A DNA stretch of 53,561 bases. Origin: a virus. This document shows positions 30,309 to 40,674 of this stretch, piece by piece (the first letter of the stretch is position 1; each line of letters begins with the position of its first letter). The translations under genes were made by a program, and so were the position numbers. The notes beneath the pieces were generated by a model, which saw only the letters and a program-made list of their open reading frames with translations, made no database searches and had not been told where the DNA came from. The stretch lies in IMG/VR virus record IMGVR_UViG_3300008120_000183, positions 1 to 53,561 of that record, one strand, 5' to 3'.

Positions 30309-31436
30309 ATGGCAGTATATAAAATATTTCCCACTAAAGACGCTACAATATATTCTAGGTATCCCGCCAAAAATACAGGGTTAGATTCTATTATAGAAGC
30401 TATAGCTGACTTTTCAACTGGTACTGCTCAGGTAAGTAGATATTTAATACAATTTTCTCAAGAAGAGATTGACTCTATCATAGATGACAAAATTAGTGGA
30501 TCCGGGTTTCAGGTTAATTTAAAAAATTATATTGCAAATATAACAAATTTAAATACTGATACTACATTAGAAATATATCCCGTATCTGGTTCTTGGAATA
30601 TGGGTACTGGGAGATTTAATGATGATCCTGAAACAGATAATGGGGTTAGTTGGAAATATAAAACCTACTCAGGGTCAGGTGCTTGGTCTACTTCAGGATT
30701 TGCTAATTATGTAACTGCTTCATATAGCAACACACCTGGAGGAGGTACCTGGTATACTGGGTCTGCTTTAGGATTAAACGTAGTTCAATCAAAGGTTTAT
30801 AATTATAATAGTTCTAAAGATTTAGATGTTAATGTTACTAATACTATAAAAACTTGGTATAGTGCTTCTAATAATTTAGGAGGATTTACCAATGATGGGT
30901 TCATTATAAAACAAAGCTCAGCTGATGAATTTGTTGCTAGTCTTTATAAACAAGCTCACCTCCAATTTTATTCTATAGATACTAATACTATATATCCTCC
31001 TGAGCTTCAGTTTAAGTGGAATGATTTTTCTTATGTTACTTCTTCTGCAATTTCTACAATAAACACCACTCAAATGGTTGTTGCTCTAGATAATAACCCA
31101 GGGGTATTTAGAAGAGAGGAAATTCATAAATTTAGAATAGATGTTAGGCCTGAGTTTCCAACAAGAGTATTTTCTACTTCATCTTTGTATACTCCTTCTT
31201 ATTATCTTCCCCAAACATCATACTATGCTATAAAAGATTTAGATACTAATGAATTTATATTTAATTTCGATGACACTTATACTAAAATAAGTGCAGATAC
31301 TGTAGGGAGTTATTTCACTATATATATGAATGGGTTAGAACCTGAAAGGTATTATCAAATACTACTAAAAGTGGTATTAAATGGGGAAACTATTATATTA
31401 GGAGACAATTATTATTTCAAAATAATTAATGGATGA
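30309..31436 (+). CDS. baseplate/tail protein with DNRLRE-like N-terminal domain
   Basis: 375 residues. The start KIFPTKDATIYSRYPAKNTG followed by RYLIQFS resembles the DNRLRE-type beta-sandwich domain of adhesive proteins. The rest is Ser/Tyr/Thr-rich and beta-strand-like, as in tail fibre or baseplate surface proteins. It follows gp6 by 4 nt. Probably attaches to the wedge periphery. Confidence 0.65.
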   Translation: MAVYKIFPTKDATIYSRYPAKNTGLDSIIEAIADFSTGTAQVSRYLIQFSQEEIDSIIDDKISGSGFQVNLKNYIANITNLNTDTTLEIYPVSGSWNMGTGRFNDDPETDNGVSWKYKTYSGSGAWSTSGFANYVTASYSNTPGGGTWYTGSALGLNVVQSKVYNYNSSKDLDVNVTNTIKTWYSASNNLGGFTNDGFIIKQSSADEFVASLYKQAHLQFYSIDTNTIYPPELQFKWNDFSYVTSSAISTINTTQMVVALDNNPGVFRREEIHKFRIDVRPEFPTRVFSTSSLYTPSYYLPQTSYYAIKDLDTNEFIFNFDDTYTKISADTVGSYFTIYMNGLEPERYYQILLKVVLNGETIILGDNYYFKIING

Positions 31437-31802
31437 ACCAAAGAATTGATCTTAACAGAAAAGTTTATGATAAAGATAAGTATCAAAAAACAATTGATAC
31501 CTCTTTTACTGAGCTCCTACCTCCTCCTCCTCCTGAGGCTGAGGTTGTGACTTTGACAGTTGATCAATTTTTTCAATTATATAATCAGTTATTTTTTAGT
31601 ATACCTAACAGGAATTAACTCTCATAATACTCTTATTCAACAAAGTAGTGAGTATGTGGGAGATGAACAAACTAATGAAGAACTAGAAGCATTAGTCCAG
31701 GAAGTAAATTACTTAAGGGCAGAATTATTAGAAGCTCAACAAGAATTGATAAGAATACAAACGGAACAAGCACAACTCTCTTTAGACAGCATAAATGGCT
31801 AA
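31433..31802 (+). pseudogene. small tail protein gene with a single-base frame disruption
   Basis: Starts at ATG 31433 (MNQRIDLNRKVYDKDKYQKT) with a proline-rich LLPPPPPEAEVV segment. The frame ends at 31618, but the next frame continues sensibly as TGINSHNTLIQQSSEYVGDE ... to 31802, ending in a coiled coil (LRAELLEAQQELIRIQTEQA). Removing one base near 31606-31611 restores an open frame of 122 residues (SIPTGINSHN). So the gene has one extra base, by mutation, sequencing error or frameshifting. Function: tail assembly, inferred from position. Confidence 0.65.
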
Positions 31803-34800
31803 CGTAACTGTAAATAAAATCACCACAAACTACTCAGAAGATTATACAGAGCAGGATTTAAAATTAATTCCTGCTATATAATGAAAATAATATTCTTGAG
31901 TATATTAATTATGACTATAGAGACTATACAGTTACTTTAGATTATAATACCAGAAATGGTTCTGTTTCTACAGTAAACGTAGATGTTGAAAAAGATGTAC
32001 TAAAAGCAGGATATGATCAAGGGAATTATTCTATAACTTATAACTTTTTTAGGAATCAGTTATCTTCTTCATTTGATAATCCTTTTTATATTAAACAAAT
32101 CTCTTCAGATAGAACCGAATTAAGGTTAGCTAATAATAATATTAGCAATGAAGAGTTAGAAAGATTAGTAAATGAGTTTAAAACAGAGTTAAATAATTCT
32201 GCTTATTTTGAAGATTTTCAGTTAAATTTTGGTAATAATAATATTTTTATTGCCAACAATATACTCCTTGACACTAGCGTTTCATCGCAATATACAATTT
32301 TAATTAAACTATATGAACCGTTAGAGGGCCAATTCAATGTTAAAGATACATTATGGATAACAATCCAAACTGCTGAGGAGGTTTCCTACCAGGTTGGTTT
32401 TGCTCCTAAAATAGTTCAAACAAAACCTCCTTATCAACTTAAAGGACCTAATTTTGAAATAGCATCTAAAGATATAATTAATAATTCTACTATATATCAA
32501 AATTTAGATTCTTTAACTAATACAATTTTAACTTCATCTTATAATGAATTACAAAATTTATTAGCTCAAAAAGGAATTACAATTAATATAGATTATAGTG
32601 ATTTTAATAATTTTGTATATTTTAGTTCTGCTGAAGAGCGGGTAAGGAATTTTTATTATAAAGTAAGTTTAATTGAAGATTATCAAACAGAAATTGATAT
32701 TTTAGATGGTTTAAATGCTTCTCAAGTATCTTCTAGTTTGGTAATGTTAGAACTTAAAATAAGAGACATTATTCAAAATTTTGATGGGTATGAAACTTAT
32801 CAATACTTCTCCTCAGGCTCTTCAGACATTTATCCTAAATCTAACTCAACTCCCCCCTATAATTTAACATCAACAGGAAGTGCAGGGGTCCTCTCTTGGT
32901 TAGAAACTCAACTCACTTCAGGGTCTAATTATGATTTAGAAAATCCTGATAGGTTAGTAAATACTTTACCTTCGTTTGTAAGGGATGATAGTGATAATGT
33001 TCAATTTTTCCTTTTTATGGATATGGTTGGGCAACATTTTGATAATATTTGGACTTATACAAAAGATTTATCAAATAGATTTGATGCTGATAATAGATTA
33101 AATTATGGTATATCTAAAGATATAGTATCTGATGCTATTAGGAGTATGGGGGTTAACTTGTACCAAAACAACTTCTCGTCAGATGATTTATACTCAGCTT
33201 TACTGGGGGTAAATGGTTCTGGTAGCTTATTGCCTCCTACTGGTTCAGAGGTTATAACTACTTATATTACAGCTTCATCTGATATTACTAAATTAGATGA
33301 TGTAAATAAAGAAATTTATAAAAGAATTTACCACAATTTACCATATCTACTTAAGAAAAAAGGTACAGTTGAAGGTCTTAGAACCTTAATTAATATCTAT
33401 GGCATTCCTGATACTATATTAAGGATATCTGAGTTTGGGGGGAAGGATAAGGATAATTCTAATGATTGGGATTATTTCCAAAATAAATTTAGTTATGCTT
33501 TTAACAGACCCCCTTCATTTTTACCCACAGTTTCTCTAACTACTTCATGGTCTTTAAACCCATCATGGGGGTCAGATAATAATGTCCCAGAGGCAATCTT
33601 TTTAAGACTAAAAACCAGCGGTAGCATCCCCTCTTCAGATACTTATAATAATCTTTTTATAGCAGGTAATGTTTATCTCACTCTAGATTATACCGGATCA
33701 GGATTTACCAGTTCATCTTACTCAGGATCTATTCCTTCTGCTTCTAATGAATATTCTACTATTACTTTATGGAACTCTACTACTAAAATTACAAGTATAG
33801 ATATACCTTATTATGATAATAATTGGTGGGGGGTTAATATAAATAAAAATGGAAACAATTTTACTTTAAAAGCAGCCAATAAAATATATAATGGGAGTGA
33901 TGGATTTAAAATTGGGTTTGTTACTTCTTCTATAGGTGTTAGTGCCGGTGGTAGTACCCAATGGAATAATGCTACTAGTTGTTTTATACCTAAGTCTAAT
34001 TCTACTATAACTTTAGGGGGAAATACTTATGGTTTTAATGACGGGTATTACCAAGAGTTAAGATTTTATAATGTTACTCAAAGTGAAGAAGTCTTTCATG
34101 ACTATGTTATGAATCCTTATTCTATCGAAGGAACAACATATTCTTCCTCAGCAGAAAATTTAGTATTTAGAGCTCCTTTAGGTTCTGATTTGATTACTAC
34201 TTTAGGGACTAGAACATCAACCCACCCTAAAATATCAGGGTCATATATTACTCAATCATTTAGTAATGATAGTTTATATCAAATTACTAATAATTCAACT
34301 TTTTCTAATTTTACTCCTCAAACAGAATTTATATATTATGACCAACCTGCGGTTGGGATAAAAAATCGTATATCGGAAAAGATAAGAATAGAAGATACTA
34401 TTATACCCTCAGGAGATACTCTTACTCCTTATAGAAGTCTTCAACAAAGATATCCTCAAAGTGAAAGTTATACTCGAGATGTAAATTACATTGAAATAGC
34501 ATTTTCTCCACAAAATGAAATTAATGACGACATTAATTCTAGTTTTGGATACTTTAATATAGGGGAATATATCGGAGACCCCCGCCAAATATCGGAATCT
34601 GTCAATTCATATCCTGATTTGGATAAATTACGGGATACTTACTTTGACAAATATTATAAAAATTATAATTGGGTAGACTATATAAGACTTATCAAATATT
34701 TTGATAACTCTTTATTTAAAATGATTAAAGACTTTACTCCTGCAAAGTCTAGTCTTTCAACAGGAGTAGTAATTAAACAACACTTACTTGAAAGAAATAA

Positions 34801-35242
34801 ACAAAGACCTGCTCAAGTTGAAGTTTCCAAACATGATTATAGTGGATCTATAGAATCAGGCTTTATAAGTGGAAGTAGTGGTGGGGTTTATAATGATTTA
34901 AAACTAGTTTCACCTCAAGTAACTCAAAGTTGGGCATATTCTGTTAATACCCAATACGGACCTCAAATTATAACCCAATCTACAGAAGATGAATTTTATA
35001 ATGGAGAATTAAGTGGAAGTAATTTTATTGCTACCGATGGAGAATTAAATGATGAAAACCCTTCAAAATATCCTTCTACCCTAGAAATAAATTATGATAT
35101 TATATTTTATACCGGAAGTGTAACTACCCTTAATGTATTTACAGATCCAGGATCTGCTCCTAAACAAGGAGAAATATATTTATGGTATGATACAGGAAGT
35201 TATATTAGTCCAACCCCTCCCCTTCCTCCTGGGGGGAAATAA
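31795..35242 (+). pseudogene. large tail protein (P2 gpI-like region plus LamG-like domain) with an early frame disruption
   Basis: ATG 31795 (MANVTVNKITTNYSEDYTEQ) overlaps the previous gene by 8 nt, but the frame stops at 31881. The next frame carries on from about 31880 as NENNILEYINYDYRDYTVTL and stays open to 35242. Skipping one base near 31876-31880 gives about 1,148 residues. The middle contains NVQFFLFMDMVGQHFDNIWT and IYKRIYHNLPYLLKKKGT, the tail-protein I (gpI) pattern, and a later Concanavalin-like domain (YYQELRFYN). It probably anchors the tail fibre to the baseplate. Confidence 0.7.
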
Positions 35243-35254
35243 AAATTATAATTA

Positions 35255-36274
35255 ATGGCATCAGCACCCCCAAATCCTAATTATGGTCAAACTTTCACAA
35301 AAGGGATAAAATACCTAAAAATTAATAGACTAGATAAGGATGGAGAAGATTTTGGTCAAAGGTTGTCTTTAGCAGATAATTTAAGAATTAATTATCCTGA
35401 TATAGGAGTAATCCAATATGATATTTTAACTACTCAACAACAGGGGGATTTTTATTTGTGTGGGGTTATTCCTAGTGAAACCACTTCTTCTTTAAACAAT
35501 ATAAAAAATTATACAGTTAGTTTAGTTAAAAGCCCAGCTTCAGTAACACTAAATAAATTTGAAGCCGTAACTTGGGTAGATGGGCAAGGTGGTGGATTTA
35601 ATGTAAGTAGTGGAAATAGTGGTAATTATTATAATACTACAACTGATGTTTATTCGTTTAATCTTTCAAATGTTCCTACTTATGTTACTTCTAGCTTAAC
35701 AGTTACTTCTGTTACAGGAACTCCACTTTACCTTTCAGTTCTAATACCAACTCAAAATTTATCATCCTGGTATGAAAATCCATTTTCTACTCCTGGGGTT
35801 CAAGTATTAAACCAAATTATAATCGCATCAGGAAATGGAACTTATGAAACCATTAGTTCTATAAATGATATACCGGGGGGTGAATATTACTTTGGGGGGG
35901 TTTTAATTTCTTTTTTAGATGCTTCTGTAACTATAACAGCCGCTTCTGAAAAGATTTCTCAGACCCAGTCTTCTTTTGACTCTCCAGAAATATTAGTTCT
36001 TATAAATCCTGAGGCTGTTAATTTTGACTATTCTGATTATAATGCTATATTAGGAAATGCAACTTCTCCCCAATTTTCAGCTACATATCAAAATATAAGT
36101 TATGATAATGGAACATTAGCTCCTACTAATTTAGATTATATAATAAGTGGTACTGCTGAAAGAGCCTTAATCCAAGATTCAAACTATTCACAAAATTCTT
36201 GGATTAATAGTAGGTATAACGGAACTCGTGTATCTTCTTTAGATTTTAACTCTTATACTAAACTAACAAAATAA
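35255..36274 (+). CDS. tail/baseplate structural protein
   Basis: 339 residues, beta-rich with Ser/Thr/Asn/Tyr bias throughout. Starts MASAPPNPNYGQTFTKGIKY. No catalytic motif or transmembrane segment. By position, a component of the fibre or baseplate surface. Confidence 0.6.
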   Translation: MASAPPNPNYGQTFTKGIKYLKINRLDKDGEDFGQRLSLADNLRINYPDIGVIQYDILTTQQQGDFYLCGVIPSETTSSLNNIKNYTVSLVKSPASVTLNKFEAVTWVDGQGGGFNVSSGNSGNYYNTTTDVYSFNLSNVPTYVTSSLTVTSVTGTPLYLSVLIPTQNLSSWYENPFSTPGVQVLNQIIIASGNGTYETISSINDIPGGEYYFGGVLISFLDASVTITAASEKISQTQSSFDSPEILVLINPEAVNFDYSDYNAILGNATSPQFSATYQNISYDNGTLAPTNLDYIISGTAERALIQDSNYSQNSWINSRYNGTRVSSLDFNSYTKLTK

Positions 36275-36285
36275 TTTTTTAATTT

Positions 36286-37713
36286 ATGGGTGTTAATCCT
36301 CTAAATACTCTCCCAGCTACTTATAGAATTCCTTCAGAATTTGTTAATGAACCTATAAAGGGAGCATTAGGAGGATTACCTGTAGCCGAACAAACTCAAA
36401 ATTATTTTGTAGTATTTAAACAAGTAGGAGGAACGGGGCCTGAGATTATAGGGGAAACTGCTTATTTTATTACTTATTTAGTTGACTCTCAAGGCAATGT
36501 TAGTAAACCTGCAGAAGACGGAGATGCTTTAAATAATTTAGTACAAAATTTTCCTGTGGGTAGAAATTGTATAGTAAGACAAGATGCTGCTTCTTCTTTA
36601 AATGGTATATTAGCAGGAAAACAAAAAATAAATGCTATAGGAAGACAACTTCCTATATTATACACCCAAACTGGATTTTCTACTGGGAGTTGGTCTAGTG
36701 CTATTTCGTTTAGCTTAGCAGATGGGGGGGTCAATAATATAAACCCAGACAGTGAACTATTAGATTATAGAGGGAATATGACCAAACAAAGTGCTGTGGT
36801 TGGTATTACAGCAGGTAATATAACAGGATATAGTAGTATAACATTTTCCCCAGATGCTTCTGCTGCGGTTTTTAATACCACTAATGGAACCTATATTATA
36901 ACTCCGGATGCTGAGTTAACATCTTTAACTTTTAAAATTAGTTTTAAAGTAACTAACACATTTGGATTTACCAACGTTTTAGGACAAGATTTTAAATTAG
37001 CTTTAAAAGTAGACAATGATAATACAGGATATTCTGAGTTGGCTACTAAAACGTTTTTTGTCCCATCAGAAGAAAGTATAATTGATTCATTTGAATTTAA
37101 AGTTGGTGGATTTACACTAACTAATGATGGTATTGATCCTAAGTTTATAATTAGTTCTCTAACAACTAGTTCGGCTTTAAAATTAGAATGGATAAATTTC
37201 CAAGTTTATGGCCAAAATCCACCCCCTCAAATCCCATCTTCCCCTGCTAGTTCATACTGGAGTACTGGAACGGCATCCCCCTCAGGGCAGTGGTTAACTG
37301 CTTCTTCTTTTATATCAATGAATTATGGTAATACCCAAATTTCATCTTATATAACTGAAGATGCTGAGAGCGGGTTTAATTTATCTCCAATTGTAACTCC
37401 ATTTACACCTCAAGTAGGAGATAGAATTAGATTTGAATATAATAAAGCTAAAGATTATTATATATATGAAGTTATCCCCCCTTCAGAGGATACCCAAAAT
37501 AAATTAAAAATTAGAATTAATGATTTTGTACCTACAGGCACAATATTAAATAATTTTATTCTTCATAGAACCGATTTAAAAGACCCAGCATATATTATAC
37601 TAGATGTAGACAAAGATGATTCTGTAGAAAATACCCAAGATTTTAACGGTATAATCCTTCCAGAATATCCATCAGAAGAATTATTAAAAAATCCTCAGGA
37701 TCTAATCTTTTAA
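36286..37713 (+). CDS. tail structural protein with C terminus inside an inverted repeat
   Basis: 475 residues, beta-rich. The last 11 codons (LLKNPQDLIF plus the stop) lie inside the left arm of a 114-bp inverted repeat; they are the reverse complement of the start of the gene at 38503. The C terminus may therefore not be original. Starts MGVNPLNTLPATYRIPSEFV. Probably a fibre-connecting protein. Confidence 0.6.
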   Translation: MGVNPLNTLPATYRIPSEFVNEPIKGALGGLPVAEQTQNYFVVFKQVGGTGPEIIGETAYFITYLVDSQGNVSKPAEDGDALNNLVQNFPVGRNCIVRQDAASSLNGILAGKQKINAIGRQLPILYTQTGFSTGSWSSAISFSLADGGVNNINPDSELLDYRGNMTKQSAVVGITAGNITGYSSITFSPDASAAVFNTTNGTYIITPDAELTSLTFKISFKVTNTFGFTNVLGQDFKLALKVDNDNTGYSELATKTFFVPSEESIIDSFEFKVGGFTLTNDGIDPKFIISSLTTSSALKLEWINFQVYGQNPPPQIPSSPASSYWSTGTASPSGQWLTASSFISMNYGNTQISSYITEDAESGFNLSPIVTPFTPQVGDRIRFEYNKAKDYYIYEVIPPSEDTQNKLKIRINDFVPTGTILNNFILHRTDLKDPAYIILDVDKDDSVENTQDFNGIILPEYPSEELLKNPQDLIF

Positions 37714-37794
37714 ATGACATATTTTATATTATGATGTTTTAGTAATTGTTACCGGGATTGTTATTCTAGCCCCACTATCTCTACCTACAATTTG
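37681..37794 (+). repeat. left arm of a perfect 114-bp inverted repeat
   Basis: Exactly the reverse complement of 38429-38542; the match ends sharply on both sides (37680 and 37795 mismatch). It covers the end of the gene at 36286 and the intergenic region before the gene at 37838. Confidence 0.93.
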
Positions 37795-37804
37795 AAGGTT
37801 ATTT

Positions 37805-37826
37805 ATATTTATAGCCACATATTTAT
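37805..37826 (+). promoter_or_regulatory. two ATATTTAT motifs, candidate late promoters
   Basis: ATATTTAT at 37805-37812 and 37819-37826, 14 bp apart, 33 and 19 nt upstream of the ATG at 37838. Both lie inside the unique segment between the inverted repeat arms, so inversion would flip them with the gene. Confidence 0.45.
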
Positions 37827-37837
37827 ACAAAAATAAA

Positions 37838-38494
37838 ATGGGATTTCTAAACAATTCAGTAGTAACAGTAGATGCTATACTAACCAATAAGGGTAGAGAA
37901 CTCTTAGCTAGAGGAGATGGTTCCTTTAAAATAACCCAGTTTGCTCTATCTGATGATGAGATTGATTATACTTTGTATAATCCTACTCACCCTTCAGGAA
38001 GTTCTTATTATGGACAAGCATTAGAAAACATGCCCCTTTTAGAAGCATTTCCCGAAACTACTCAAAACTTAAGATATAAATTAGTTACTTTACCTAGAGG
38101 AACAGCTAAAATGCCAGTCCTTGATATTGGCCAATTAGCAGTAGTATTAAAACAAGGAGCTTCGATTGCTATTACACCTCAAACTCTTAATTATCTTGGT
38201 AATAATCAAGTTTATGAAAGTAGTGGTTACACAGCTACTATAGCAGACGTAAGAGTATTAAACACATTTAATGGGGTTGGTGTAAATACAGAACAAGCTA
38301 ATCAATTAAATCAAACTCAAACTTTGGGTACTAATGTTTCTAAAACTGTGGTAGGTACTACTATTAATTTAACTGCTACTACAGTTAATACTTTATTTGG
38401 AACTAATTCCCAATTAAATACTACTCTCCAAATTGTAGGTAGAGATAGTGGGGCTAGAATAACAATCCCGGTAACAATTACTAAAACATCATAA
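37838..38494 (+). CDS. conserved tail protein in a potentially invertible segment
   Basis: 218 residues. Starts MGFLNNSVVTVDAILTNKGR with ELLARGDGSFKITQFALSDD, a conserved N-terminal pattern of T4-like tail proteins in Bacteroidota and related phages (name not certain). The C-terminal half is beta-rich and Thr-rich. Its last 66 nt lie in the right arm of the inverted repeat, and the complementary copy lies upstream, so inversion would leave the coding sequence intact but on the - strand. Confidence 0.7.
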   Translation: MGFLNNSVVTVDAILTNKGRELLARGDGSFKITQFALSDDEIDYTLYNPTHPSGSSYYGQALENMPLLEAFPETTQNLRYKLVTLPRGTAKMPVLDIGQLAVVLKQGASIAITPQTLNYLGNNQVYESSGYTATIADVRVLNTFNGVGVNTEQANQLNQTQTLGTNVSKTVVGTTINLTATTVNTLFGTNSQLNTTLQIVGRDSGARITIPVTITKTS

Positions 38495-38542
38495 TATAAA
38501 ATATGTCATTTAAAAGATTAGATCCTGAGGATTTTTTAATAA
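38429..38542 (-). repeat. right arm of a perfect 114-bp inverted repeat
   Basis: Reverse complement of 37681-37794 without mismatch. It covers the last 66 nt of the gene at 37838 and the first 40 nt of the gene at 38503. The frame disruption of the latter gene lies exactly at the outer edge of this arm. Confidence 0.93.
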
Positions 38543-39414
38543 ACTTCATCAGTTCAAGTTAGTTCAACCAGTGGTAATTATTATATTAACTTGTATCAAA
38601 CCGGATCTACCTTAGCAGATGCCGAAATTCAATTTAATATTGCTTTTGGAGATTCTGCAGGATCTGGCTCAGTCCTGTATGATCCCGGAATTGATGGTAG
38701 ATCTTATACTTCTACAATATTTGGCCAATTTCAAAATATTATTTTAGGAGATGAAAATAGTAGCTTTGCTTTTGGAGGGATTACTCCAGTAACACAAAGT
38801 TTTTATGCTTTAACTATTAATAGAGCTAGATATAAGGGAAGTTTACTCCCCGGAACATTAGATCTAAGAATAGAAAGTAGCAGTGTATTTGATTTAAGAC
38901 TAACTGATAATAGTAATGATAGTACTACAGTTTCTTTTAATGAAGCTGGGAGGGTTTATCAGATAGTCTCGGGATCAGGAGGAAGAGCTATCGGAGCTGC
39001 TTCTACCCCAGCTGGTGCCGTAGCTAACGGAATGACCGCTTCCGGATCTTATGGTTTATTTCTTCCTGATATAGGGGTAATTTTATTAAATGCTTCGGCA
39101 CTAGATTTAACAGGATCTAATGGTGGTGTAAGATTACAAACTCAATACCAATCTAATACCGATAATAGTAATCCTGATAAATTATATTCTAAGCTAGAAA
39201 TTCTGAGTTTAATTATTCTGAAAACCCTTCATTTATCTCAGGGTCAACTGGGGAAGTATTATATAATTCATTTATTAATGCTCCTCAAACTTTTGTAACA
39301 ACTGTTGGTTTATATAATGATTCTAACGAATTATTAGCAGTTGCTAAATTAAGTAAACCCCTTAAAAAAGATTTTACTAAAGAAGCTCTTGTTAGGGTTA
39401 AATTAGACTTCTAA
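38503..39414 (+). pseudogene. tail fibre-type protein gene with two single-base frame disruptions
   Basis: ATG 38503 gives MSFKRLDPEDFLI, then the frame must change at 38541-38543 (one extra A) to continue TSSVQVSSTSGNYYINLYQT. That frame runs to about 39197, where a missing A in CTAGAAATT would restore LENSEFNYSENPSF and the end FVTTVGLYNDSNELLAVAKL ... VRVKLDF. Corrected length is about 303 residues, beta-rich. Its C terminus is a paralogue of that of the next gene. Likely a fibre or receptor-contact protein. Confidence 0.6.
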
Positions 39415-39417
39415 TGA

Positions 39418-40204
39418 ATGAGTTACTTAAAAACACTCACCAGTAATGATGTAATTGTAACACCGTTTACAGTTAATAAGACTTTTTCTGGATTAGAATA
39501 TAGCTCAGCTTTTTTTGGTTTAAATACAACTTATCCCCTAGCTGGGGGGAGTGAAGGTACCGCTAGTGCCGCTTTAGTATTTAGTTCTATCAAACAATTA
39601 TACTATAGTAATTACATCTCAGGTAGTAACGGTTTAATTTCTAATGCTTCTACAGCATCATTTAATACTGATGGTACTGTAACCGGCCCTGCTTATACAA
39701 CAAACTACATAAATTCTTTACCTAATACTACAGGATCTTTAAGATATTATGTACCAAACGCCTATATAGGAGTTGTATCTATTCCATCTAAATATTATGG
39801 TAATTATATCCAACCTAATTCATTAAAAATAAATATAAGAGGATGGAATTTTAATATTTACTGGAGTTGGAGACGGAACTGGACCACTCTTTGCGGTTAA
39901 TTCTATTGAATTTCAGTCTTCAATAACATTATATGAGACTCAATATAAATGTACTATTAGAGCTAATGAATATAATTACTCATTAAATCCTAGTTTACTT
40001 ACTACTTATGGTTCAGGTTCAATTTTAGCCTCAGGAAGTGCTACCTATAAAGATTTTGTAACAGGATCGGATTTTTCACCTTTTGTTACAACTGTAGGAT
40101 TATATAATGATAATCAAGAATTATTAGCAGTTGCTAAATTAGCCCAACCCTTACTTACCTCTCAAACTACAGATACAACAATTTTAATAAACTTAGATAG
40201 ATGA
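39418..40204 (+). pseudogene. tail fibre-type protein gene with one frame disruption
   Basis: Starts MSYLKTLTSNDVIVTPFTVN. The original frame stops at 39900, but removing one T from TTTT near 39849-39852 gives GWNLIFTGVGDGTGPLFAVN and an open frame to 40204, ending FVTTVGLYNDNQELLAVAKL ... ILINLDR. About 261 residues. The C terminus is about 80% identical at DNA level to the upstream gene's, so the two are duplicates. The stop overlaps the next start (ATGA). Confidence 0.6.
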
Positions 40205-40650
40205 ATTGGTTATTAGATGGAAAAGAAATTACAGACATATCTCAATTTCCCCCAAATGTTTTCGGTTTTGTATATGAAATAATTACACCCGATGGTAAAA
40301 AATATATAGGTAAAAAAGTACTATATCATAACCAAAAACGTAAACTTACTAGAGCAGAATTAGCGGAGCAAACTGGGAGAGGAAGAAAATCATTACATAA
40401 AATAATCCAAAAAGAAAGTGATTGGAAATCATATATTGGATCAAATAATAATTTAAAAAAATTAATTGTTGAGGGTAAAGTTACGAAAGAATCTTTAAAA
40501 AGGCACGTTCTTGAGTTAGCTTTTGATAAAAAACATTTAACCTACTTAGAAACCAAATATCTTTTTTCTTTAGGGGTATTAGAAAATCCTGGTAGTTATT
40601 ATAACGATAATATATTAGGAAAGTTTTTTACCAAAGACTTTGAATTTTAA
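40201..40650 (+). CDS. GIY-YIG-type endonuclease (SegE-like)
   Basis: 149 residues. The GIY-YIG-like core is GFVYEIITPDGKKYIGKK, with the second signature WKSYIGSN downstream and the basic region KRKLTRAELAEQTGRGRK between them. Similar small T4-like proteins are annotated as Seg-type homing endonucleases or nicking enzymes. The usual later arginine and glutamate are not certain, so activity is not proven. Overlaps the previous stop by 4 nt and is followed by the primase. Confidence 0.7.
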   Translation: MNWLLDGKEITDISQFPPNVFGFVYEIITPDGKKYIGKKVLYHNQKRKLTRAELAEQTGRGRKSLHKIIQKESDWKSYIGSNNNLKKLIVEGKVTKESLKRHVLELAFDKKHLTYLETKYLFSLGVLENPGSYYNDNILGKFFTKDFEF

Positions 40651-40674
40651 TCCTTTTTTATTATCATCCCCAGT

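Noticed and set aside
31610-31874. 10-bp inverted repeat CAGGAATTAA/TTAATTCCTG near both frame disruptions at 31606 and 31876
   Set aside because: Too short to trust in AT-rich DNA; both frames read correctly in the present orientation, so no inversion is implied.
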